This document shows positions 58,879 to 64,000 of a stretch of DNA of 64,000 bases, piece after piece. Within the stretch, counting starts at the first letter, position 1, and the number at the start of each line of letters is the position of its first letter. The stretch is from Kofleriaceae bacterium (GTDB lineage: Bacteria; Myxococcota_A; Polyangia; Haliangiales; Haliangiaceae): NCBI GenBank assembly GCA_018058095.1, contig JAGPCO010000010.1, positions 1-64,000 of the forward strand, in the 5' to 3' direction. The notes beneath the pieces are model-generated. The model searched no databases. It was not told the DNA's origin and saw only the letters and a list, made by a program, of their open reading frames with translations. The position numbers were made by a program, and so were the translations under genes.

Positions 58879-59336
58879 CAAGAGCAACAACCAGTGGCCT
58901 CGGGCCTGGCCTCTGCCGTTCATCACCAGGCGCAGGCGTTTCAAATCCCGCTGGGGTCGCAAGAGCAACAACCAGTGGCCTCGGGCCTGGCCTCTGCCGT
59001 TCATCACCAGGCGCAGGCGTTTCAAATCCCGCTGGGGTCGCAAGAGCAACAACGAGTGGCCTCGGGCCTGGCCTCTGCCGTTCATCACCAGGCGCAGGCG
59101 TTTCAAATCCCGCTGGGGTCGCAAGCACCAACACCGCGCCGGGCCTCGGGCCCGGACGAGGCGTTTCAAATCCCGCTGGGGTCGCACGCACCAACACCGC
59201 GCCGGGCCTCGGGCCCGGACGAGGCGTTTCAAATCCCGCTGGGGTCGCACGCACCAACACCGCGCGCCGGGCCTCGGGCCCGGACGCCGCCCGTTCATCG
59301 CCAGGCGCAGGCGTTTCAAATCCCGCTGGGGTCGCA
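58859..59336 (+). repeat. Array of seven tRNA-Glu 3'-end units (one in the gene, six copies)
   Basis: The 22-bp segment starting TTCAAATCCCGCTGGGG and ending TCGCA occurs exactly at 58859, 58940, 59021, 59102, 59165, 59228 and 59315. The periods are 81, 81, 81, 63, 63 and 87 bp. The first three spacers (59 bp, GAGCAACAAC...GTTCATCACC...) are almost identical to each other. The next two (41 bp, CACCAACACCGCGCC...CCCGGACGAGG) are near-identical. The last combines parts of both. In the copies the 5' side of the T stem is changed (GGCGT in place of GCGGG), so none can fold a T arm. The stretch 58879-59442 otherwise holds no gene. Confidence 0.95.
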
Positions 59337-59431
59337 CGCACCAACACCGCGCCGGGCCTCGGGCCCGGACGCCGGCACCCTGCCGCCGATCACCGGGTGC
59401 GGGCCACGCCTTGCCCGGCCTGGCCCGAGGC

Positions 59432-59437
59432 TACAGT
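59432..59437 (+). promoter_or_regulatory. Putative -10 box (TACAGT) for the DUF1993 gene
   Basis: TACAGT is 5 nt before ATG 59443 (GGGGC), the shortest gap in the series. Confidence 0.45.
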
Positions 59438-59442
59438 GGGGC

Positions 59443-59949
59443 ATGTACTTCGAAACCATCCAGCAGTTCGCGAAGCAGCTCGGGCAGGTCGGCGTGTGGT
59501 TCGAGGCCGCCGAGGCGCACGCCGCGAGCAAGAAGTTCGATCCATCGCTCTACCTCGGGTTCCGGCTCGCGCCCGATCAGTTTCCGCTGGCGCGGCAGGT
59601 CCAGATCACGTGCGACACCGCCAAGCTGGCCGCCTCGCGCCTGACCGGCAAGGACGCGCCGTCGCACCCCGACACCGAGTCCACGCTCGGCGAGCTGCGG
59701 GCGCGCCTGGGCAGCGTGACCGGCTACCTCGGCGGCCTCGGCCCATCCGACTTCGCCGGCGCGGCCACCCGCGTCGTGTCGCAGCCTCGCTGGGAGGGCA
59801 AGGTCATGTCGGGCGCCGACTACTTCCGCGAGCACGCCGTGCCCAACTTCTACTTCCACCTCAGCCACACCTACGCGCTGCTCCGGCACAGCGGGGTACC
59901 ACTCGGCAAGCGCGACTACCTCGGGGCCCTGACGCTGACCACGCCATGA
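59443..59949 (+). CDS. DUF1993 family protein
   Basis: A 168-residue soluble protein with no signal. Start MYFETIQQFAKQLGQVGVWFEAAEAHAASKKFDPSLYLGFRLAPDQFPLARQVQITCDTAK, the typical opening of PF09351, through to the conserved FYFHLSHTYALLRHSGVPLGKRDYLG. These proteins have a DinB-like four-helix bundle, and the late His residues may bind metal. The function is unknown. ATG 59443 follows the TACAGT box; the open frame through the tRNA-fragment array upstream is not the real protein. Confidence 0.9.
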   Translation: MYFETIQQFAKQLGQVGVWFEAAEAHAASKKFDPSLYLGFRLAPDQFPLARQVQITCDTAKLAASRLTGKDAPSHPDTESTLGELRARLGSVTGYLGGLGPSDFAGAATRVVSQPRWEGKVMSGADYFREHAVPNFYFHLSHTYALLRHSGVPLGKRDYLGALTLTTP

Positions 59950-60183
59950 TCACCGGCGGCGCCGGCGCCGCCGGAGCCGCCGGAGCCGGGCAGGGGCCAG
60001 GCGGGTCTGCTGGTGGCGTCGCGCCAGGATGGCACCGACCCAGCCGAGGCCACGCCACAGCGGCACCGGCGCGAGCGCGCCGAGGACCCCTCCGAGCGGC
60101 CCGAACTCGACGAGGCCGAGCACGGCGCCGACGACCGCGACCACGAGCGACAGCAAGACGAACCCGAGCTCGAGCAGGGTCAT
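59950..60183 (-). CDS. Small two-span membrane protein
   Basis: A 77-residue protein. ATG 60183 gives MTLLELGFVLLSLVVAVVGAVLG, a hydrophobic helix, then a second one (PLGGVLGALAPVPLWRGLGW), and an Arg-rich cytoplasmic tail. Codon use has the high third-position GC of real genes here. It is convergent with the DUF1993 gene, adjacent to its stop. No family was recognised; the small size lowers confidence. Confidence 0.5.
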   Translation of the reverse strand: MTLLELGFVLLSLVVAVVGAVLGLVEFGPLGGVLGALAPVPLWRGLGWVGAILARRHQQTRLAPARLRRLRRRRRRR

Positions 60184-60247
60184 GGTGTTGAGGGCAGCAG
60201 GACGCGTGCCACCCGCGCCGTCGCTGCCGCCGGGCGCGTGACCGCGG

Positions 60248-60253
60248 TAGCGT
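60248..60253 (+). promoter_or_regulatory. Putative -10 box (TAGCGT) for the DUF2891 gene
   Basis: TAGCGT is 7 nt before ATG 60261 (CGGCGCC). No SD sequence is present. Confidence 0.5.
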
Positions 60254-60260
60254 CGGCGCC

Positions 60261-61292
60261 ATGTCCGCCCCGCTCGACCTGGCCGCGCTGGCCCGCCTCA
60301 TCGTGAGCAACTGCGGTCAGGTCTATCCGCACCAGCACAGCCACCTGGCGGTCGACGACACGCCGCTACCGCCGCCGCCGGTGCGTCACCCGGTGTTCCA
60401 CGGCTGCTACGACTGGCACTCGGCGGTGCACAGCCACTGGGCGCTGTGGCGCCTGCGCGCCTGGCCGGCCGCGGCGCCGATCGCCGCCGCCCACCTGGCC
60501 GCGGTGCGTGCCGACGCCCTGGCCGGCGAGCTGGGCTTCCTCGTCGCTCACCCGCGGTTCGAGCTGCCGTACGGCCTGGCCTGGTTGCTCGCGCTGGATC
60601 AGGAACGTCGCCGCGCGCCCGAGCTCGACCCCGTCGCCACGGCGTGGTCAGGTCTTGCGCCGCTGGCGAACCTGGCCCGTGATCGGCTGCTGGGCCACCT
60701 GGGCCGGCTGCCGGCGCCGATCCGCACTGGCGAACACGCGCAGTCGGCGCTGGCCATGACCCTGGTCCGGGCGTGGGCGATCGCGGTCGGCGACGCCGAG
60801 GCGGCGGCGTCGGTCGACGGTCGGGCGCTGGCCTGGTTCGCCGACCCGCGCCCACGCCCGCTCCACTTCGAGCCGAGCGGCTACGACTTCCTGTCACCGA
60901 GCCTGGCCGAGGCCGAGCTGCTGGCTCAGGTGCTACCGGCCGACGCCTTCGCGCGCTGGCTGGGCCAGGCCCTGCCGACGCTCGGCGCCCCCGGCGGGCC
61001 GGCCCTGGTCCCACCGGTCGCCGCCGACGTCACCGACGGCAAGCTGGTGCACTGGGACGGGCTGGCCCTGTCCCGGGCGTGGATGCTCGACGCCATCGCC
61101 GCTGGGCTACCGGGCGACGATCCGCGGCGCCCGGCGCTGCGATCGATGGCCCGTCGGCACGGCCAGGCTGGCCTGGCCGCCCTCGACCAGGCGACCTACG
61201 CCGGCACCCACTGGCTCCCGACGTTTGCCATTCGCTGGCTCGGCCTCGCCGGCGACTGGCCGGCCGACGCCGTCGGGACTCGGTCGGCCTGA
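60261..61292 (+). CDS. DUF2891 family protein
   Basis: A 343-residue cytoplasmic protein. The family mark HPVFHGCYDWHSAVHSHWALWRL is near residues 43-65, and SGYDFLSPSLAEAELLAQVLP with FARWLGQALP near 208-240. The all-helical shape resembles an alpha/alpha-barrel of the six-hairpin type, and the His/Asp residues in the first motif may be catalytic. Function is not established in what I know; some relatives are annotated near sugar enzymes. Start ATG 60261 follows the TAGCGT box. Confidence 0.88.
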   Translation: MSAPLDLAALARLIVSNCGQVYPHQHSHLAVDDTPLPPPPVRHPVFHGCYDWHSAVHSHWALWRLRAWPAAAPIAAAHLAAVRADALAGELGFLVAHPRFELPYGLAWLLALDQERRRAPELDPVATAWSGLAPLANLARDRLLGHLGRLPAPIRTGEHAQSALAMTLVRAWAIAVGDAEAAASVDGRALAWFADPRPRPLHFEPSGYDFLSPSLAEAELLAQVLPADAFARWLGQALPTLGAPGGPALVPPVAADVTDGKLVHWDGLALSRAWMLDAIAAGLPGDDPRRPALRSMARRHGQAGLAALDQATYAGTHWLPTFAIRWLGLAGDWPADAVGTRSA

Positions 61293-61315
61293 ACGCTGAC
61301 CTGCTCCGGGGCGAG

Positions 61316-61364
61316 CCTCGCCACGTGGGCGCACGCTCGCCTGCGCTCACTCGCCGTGGCGAGG
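61316..61364. terminator. Possible bidirectional hairpin between convergent genes
   Basis: A 10-bp stem (CCTCGCCACG at 61316-61325 with CGTGGCGAGG at 61355-61364) spans a 29-nt loop between the ends of the DUF2891 gene and rpsT. No T run is present, so a role as terminator is uncertain. Confidence 0.35.
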
Positions 61365-61384
61365 GCGCGTCCGGCCGTCGCCGA

Positions 61385-61639
61385 TCAGGCGCGGCCGCGG
61401 ACCGACAGGCGCGACACGTAGCGCGAGCCGGTCTGCTTCTTGATCAGGCCCTTGCTGACGGCCTTGTTGATCGCCGAGATGGCAGACTTGACCTGCACCT
61501 CGGCTTCCTTCGACTTACCGTCGACGGCGGCGCGGGCGGTCTTCACCGCCGTGCGCAGCGCGCTCATGGCCGCGCGGTTGCGCGCGCGGCGGACGATCAT
61601 CTTGCGGTTTTGCTTCTGTGCTGAGGCGATGTTGGCCAC
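61385..61639 (-). CDS. rpsT: 30S ribosomal protein S20
   Basis: An 84-residue protein beginning MANIASAQKQNRKMIVRRARN and rich in Lys/Arg/Ala, standard for S20 (about 85-90 residues). It binds 16S rRNA helices 9 and 44 during assembly. The start codon is GTG at 61637-61639, with a strong SD (GGAGGA, 6 nt spacing), unlike many genes here. E. coli rpsT is also translated from a weak start codon and autoregulated. Confidence 0.96.
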   Translation of the reverse strand: MANIASAQKQNRKMIVRRARNRAAMSALRTAVKTARAAVDGKSKEAEVQVKSAISAINKAVSKGLIKKQTGSRYVSRLSVRGRA

Positions 61640-61661
61640 GAACGGTCCTCCGAGAGCCGGG

Positions 61662-61691
61662 CATGTAGCCCCAGGAGCGGCGCGCTGTCAA
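61662..61691 (-). promoter_or_regulatory. Promoter of rpsT
   Basis: On the minus strand a perfect TTGACA (61686-61691) and TACATG (61662-61667) are separated by 18 nt. The leader of about 15 nt then carries the SD GGAGGA. Confidence 0.5.
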
Positions 61692-61811
61692 GGCGAACGA
61701 CCGGCCCTGGCGACCTGGGCAGCAACTGACGCATTTTTGGGCAGCGAAGGGCAGGTGGTCGGAATCGCAACGGCTCCCGGTCGGGCCCGCCCCCGGCGGT
61801 CCGCAGGTTGT

Positions 61812-62726
61812 TCACACCAGGGGGCGGCTGGGCGGCGTTTGACCTGGGTCGACGGCGGCGAGCCGGCGCTTGGCCTCGTTCCACAGCGTGTCCATCTCCT
61901 CGAGCGTCGACTGGCTCGGCGTCTTGCCGCGCTCCCGCAGCAGGTCCTCGACCAGCTCGAAGCGCTGGCCGAAGCGGGCGCAGGCGTCGCCCATCGCCTG
62001 CTCGGCGTCGACCTTGAGCTTGCGGGCGACGTTCACCACCGCGAACAGCAGGTCGCCGATCTCGCGGTGCGCGGCGGCGACGTCCCCGGCCTGGGCCGCC
62101 TCCTCGACCTCGGCCACCTCCTCGCGCACCTTGGCCAGCGAGCCGCTCCAGCCCGGCCAGTCGAACCCGACCTTGCCGACCCGGTTGCCGATCTTCTGGG
62201 CCCGGACCAAACCGGGCGCGCCGTGCAGCACGCCGGCCAAGGTCCGCACCGGCGCCGCCGGGTCGGCCGCCGCGGCCTTCTTCTCCTGTGCCTTGATCTC
62301 CTCCCACTGCGCCAGCACCTGGGCCGAGGTCTCGACGCCGGCGGCCAGGTCGGCCCCGGGCGGGGCGAACACGTGCGGGTGGCGCCGGACCAGCTTGTCG
62401 ACGATGCCGGCGATGACGTCGTCGACGTCGAACTCGGCCTGGGCCTGGCGCAGCGCGCTGTGGAAGACGACCTGCATCAGCAGGTCGCCCAGCTCCTCGC
62501 GGTGGCCGGGCACGTCGCCGCGCTCGAGCGCGTCGAGGACCTCGTAGGTCTCCTCGACCAGGAACGGGCGCAGCGTGGTGAGCGTCTGCTCGCGGTCCCA
62601 CGGGCAGCCGTCGGGCGCGAGCAGGCGGGCCATGACCTCGCACAGCTCGGGCAGGCGGTGGCCCAGCGCGGGCGCGAGGGACGTGGGGTCGGGCGGGCGG
62701 GGGCCAGGCGGGGCGGGGGGAGCCAT
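61812..62726 (-). CDS. mazG: Nucleoside triphosphate pyrophosphohydrolase MazG
   Basis: A 304-residue protein with two MazG domains, as in the long bacterial form. It hydrolyses (d)NTPs to NMP and pyrophosphate, and in E. coli limits ppGpp build-up. The first domain carries E58-E59-x2-E62 (VEETYEVL) and E78-x2-D81 (EELGDLLMQ); the second repeats it as REEVAEVEEA and REIGDLLFAVVN. A linker of Lys/Ala (KAQEKKAAAADPAA) joins them. ATG 62726 faces phoH; a perfect palindrome lies 7 nt upstream. Confidence 0.93.
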   Translation of the reverse strand: MAPPAPPGPRPPDPTSLAPALGHRLPELCEVMARLLAPDGCPWDREQTLTTLRPFLVEETYEVLDALERGDVPGHREELGDLLMQVVFHSALRQAQAEFDVDDVIAGIVDKLVRRHPHVFAPPGADLAAGVETSAQVLAQWEEIKAQEKKAAAADPAAPVRTLAGVLHGAPGLVRAQKIGNRVGKVGFDWPGWSGSLAKVREEVAEVEEAAQAGDVAAAHREIGDLLFAVVNVARKLKVDAEQAMGDACARFGQRFELVEDLLRERGKTPSQSTLEEMDTLWNEAKRRLAAVDPGQTPPSRPLV

Positions 62727-62732
62727 GGCGGG

Positions 62733-62744
62733 GGTGATATCACC
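62733..62744. promoter_or_regulatory. Palindrome GGTGATATCACC between mazG and phoH
   Basis: A perfect 12-bp palindrome, AT-rich at its centre for this genome, close to the mazG start. It could be an operator; there is no matching second copy in the window. Confidence 0.3.
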
Positions 62745-62830
62745 GCCTCCAGCTGGTGATCGCCGGGCCGCCCCGGTACAACCACCCGTCGCCCGGGCCG
62801 TGGGATCGCCCGTGCCACCCTGGATCCGCC

Positions 62831-63871
62831 GTGACCACCAAGACCGTTCGTAAAGAGAAGCTCATCTTCGAGGACCCCGAGGCGCTGCAGGCGCTGGTCG
62901 GCGGCAACAACGCGCGGCTCAAGCTCATCGAGCGGACCGCCGGCGTGGCCCTGCACCTGCGCGGCAACGAGCTGACCATCGAGGCCGAGGGGGAGCTGGT
63001 CAGCAAGACCAAGACCGCGCTCGAGCAGCTGTACCGCCTGGCCCTGCGTGGGCAGGCGCTCGGCTCCGACGACGTGGTGCGCGCGCTCAAGGCGCTCGAG
63101 GACAGCGCCGGCACCCCGCTCGGGCAGATCTTCGGCGACACCATCCTCACCCTGCGCTCGGGCCGGGCCATCTCACCCAAGGGCCTGGCCCAGAAGGCCT
63201 ACGTCGACCTCATCCGCGGCAACGACATCGCCTTCGGGATCGGCCCGGCCGGCACCGGCAAGACCTACCTGGCGATGGCGATGGCGGTGCGGGCGCTGAC
63301 CGACAAGGCGGTGCGCCGCATCGTCCTGACCCGGCCGGCGGTCGAGGCCGGCGAGCGGCTCGGCTTCCTGCCTGGCACGCTCGAGGAGAAGGTCGACCCG
63401 TACCTGCGCCCCCTGGTCGACGCCCTGCACGACATGCTCGACGTCGAGAAGGTGCAGCGCCTCATCGCCGACGGCATCATCGAGATCGCGCCGCTGGCGT
63501 TCATGCGCGGGCGCACGCTCAACGACGCCTTCATCGTCCTCGACGAGGCGCAGAACACCACCCCCGAGCAGATGAAGATGTTCCTGACCCGCCTCGGCTT
63601 CGGCGGCAAGGCGGTCATCACCGGCGACCCCAGCCAGACCGACCTGCCACGCGGCCAGCGCTCGGGCCTGCGCGACGCGCTCGAGCTGCTGGCCGACATC
63701 CGCGGCATCGGCATGGCCCGCTTCACCGACGTCGACGTGGTCCGCCACCCGCTGGTGGCGGCGATCATCCGCGCCTACGACTCGCGTGATCGCGCGCGCA
63801 GCGAGGCGCGTGAGGGCGGCGCCGCCGGGGCGCCGGCCCCGGCCCCGGCCGAGCCGCCGCTGACGCCGTAG
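62831..63871 (+). CDS. phoH: PhoH-family ATPase
   Basis: A 346-residue cytoplasmic protein. An N-terminal KH-like segment (1-110) precedes the PhoH ATPase core with Walker A GPAGTGKT at 138-145, Walker [16 protein letters not shown], and GDPSQTDLP as a sensor motif. This long form (PhoL/YbeZ type) is linked to RNA metabolism and ribosome assembly with YbeY. GTG 62831 is chosen because [15 protein letters not shown] is the usual beginning; the frame to 62756 is possible. The next gene starts 84 bp later. Confidence 0.93.
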   Translation: MTTKTVRKEKLIFEDPEALQALVGGNNARLKLIERTAGVALHLRGNELTIEAEGELVSKTKTALEQLYRLALRGQALGSDDVVRALKALEDSAGTPLGQIFGDTILTLRSGRAISPKGLAQKAYVDLIRGNDIAFGIGPAGTGKTYLAMAMAVRALTDKAVRRIVLTRPAVEAGERLGFLPGTLEEKVDPYLRPLVDALHDMLDVEKVQRLIADGIIEIAPLAFMRGRTLNDAFIVLDEAQNTTPEQMKMFLTRLGFGGKAVITGDPSQTDLPRGQRSGLRDALELLADIRGIGMARFTDVDVVRHPLVAAIIRAYDSRDRARSEAREGGAAGAPAPAPAEPPLTP

Positions 63872-63942
63872 CGGCCCGCCCCCAGGCGCTTGCGCCGCCG
63901 GAAAAATACCGGGCGGCGCGGGCCGGCCCCGGCGCGGGCTGG

Positions 63943-63948
63943 TAGACT
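63943..63948 (+). promoter_or_regulatory. Putative -10 box (TAGACT) for the gene at 63955
   Basis: TAGACT is 6 nt before GTG 63955 (GCGTCG). It supports a gene start there. Confidence 0.4.
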
Positions 63949-63954
63949 GCGTCG

Positions 63955-64000
63955 GTGAGCAACGGTGGCGACGCGGGGCCGGGCCAGCCGCCCCGGATGC
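63955..64000 (+). CDS. Start of a gene truncated by the window edge
   Basis: Fifteen codons from GTG 63955 (VSNGGDAGPGQPPRM) are visible. The start is proposed because of the TAGACT box at the usual distance. In many bacteria phoH is followed by an HD-domain membrane protein or ybeY, but nothing in these residues identifies it. Confidence 0.35.
   Translation, partial: MSNGGDAGPGQPPRM

Noticed and set aside
58859-59336. CRISPR array
   Set aside because: The repeats are tRNA-derived, the spacers are near-identical to each other and vary in length by family, and no cas gene is present.
58825-59347. Open frames on both strands through the tRNA-fragment array (repeats of ATPAGFE and FQIPLGS)
   Set aside because: They are translations of the tRNA-Glu 3' end. 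Such ATPAGFEP-type peptides are a familiar annotation artefact from tRNA sequences.

Overview
The window is about 64 kb of very GC-rich DNA (roughly 72-75% by eye) with dense, mostly intact genes on both strands. Several traits point to a myxobacterium (Myxococcota), probably of the Haliangiales/Kofleriaceae kind. There are many small lipoproteins with Asp/Pro/Ala-rich linkers, a crotonyl-CoA carboxylase/reductase next to a methylmalonyl-CoA epimerase-like gene, TolB-like cytochrome lipoproteins, a hybrid sensor kinase, PilZ and SPOR proteins, and frequent GTG starts. The phylum is an inference from gene content; there is no rRNA to anchor it.

Layout: (1) 1-2.3 kb holds the end of a TrkA-C-type protein and small envelope proteins. 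(2) 2.4-16.4 kb holds dnaE, a TPR-zincin peptidase, a large LpoA-like lipoprotein, a tandem pair of paralogous lipoproteins, pyrF, a SpoU/RlmB methyltransferase, recQ and pfkA. (3) 16.6-19.7 kb is a translationally coupled SET-domain protein and a dimethylglycine/sarcosine dehydrogenase-like flavoprotein, followed by a cluster of inverted repeats. (4) 19.9-31.1 kb holds a hybrid histidine kinase, argS, a response regulator, valS, an isochorismatase-like hydrolase, ccr and a VOC epimerase. (5) 31.0-36.4 kb holds an M50B-like peptidase, a membrane protein with an expanded low-complexity tail, a lone phage-tail-tube-like protein, a SPOR protein and a lipoprotein. (6) 36.6-50.5 kb holds mutS, two large TolB/cytochrome-like lipoproteins, a HEAT-repeat protein, envelope proteins and a polytopic membrane protein. 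(7) 50.6-57.0 kb is a housekeeping block of tilS, ftsH, folP, a diadenylate cyclase (cdaA) and its YbbR partner. (8) 57.2-64.0 kb holds a small beta-rich protein, a histidine phosphatase, PilZ, tRNA-Lys and tRNA-Glu, an array of tRNA-Glu 3'-end fragments, DUF1993 and DUF2891 proteins, rpsT, mazG, phoH and the start of one more gene.

Three things stand out. First, at 16 start codons a TAnnnT hexamer lies 5-9 nt upstream with no Shine-Dalgarno sequence, which looks like a -10 box firing leaderless mRNAs. Other genes in the same window have strong SD sites, so the genome appears to use two initiation modes. Second, tRNA-Glu is followed by six exact copies of its 22-nt 3' end, spaced 63-87 nt apart in similar units. 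Third, a dispersed palindromic repeat with CTAG ends recurs at gene ends and supplies the TAG stop codon of three genes. No prophage, CRISPR array, complete IS or defence island is visible.
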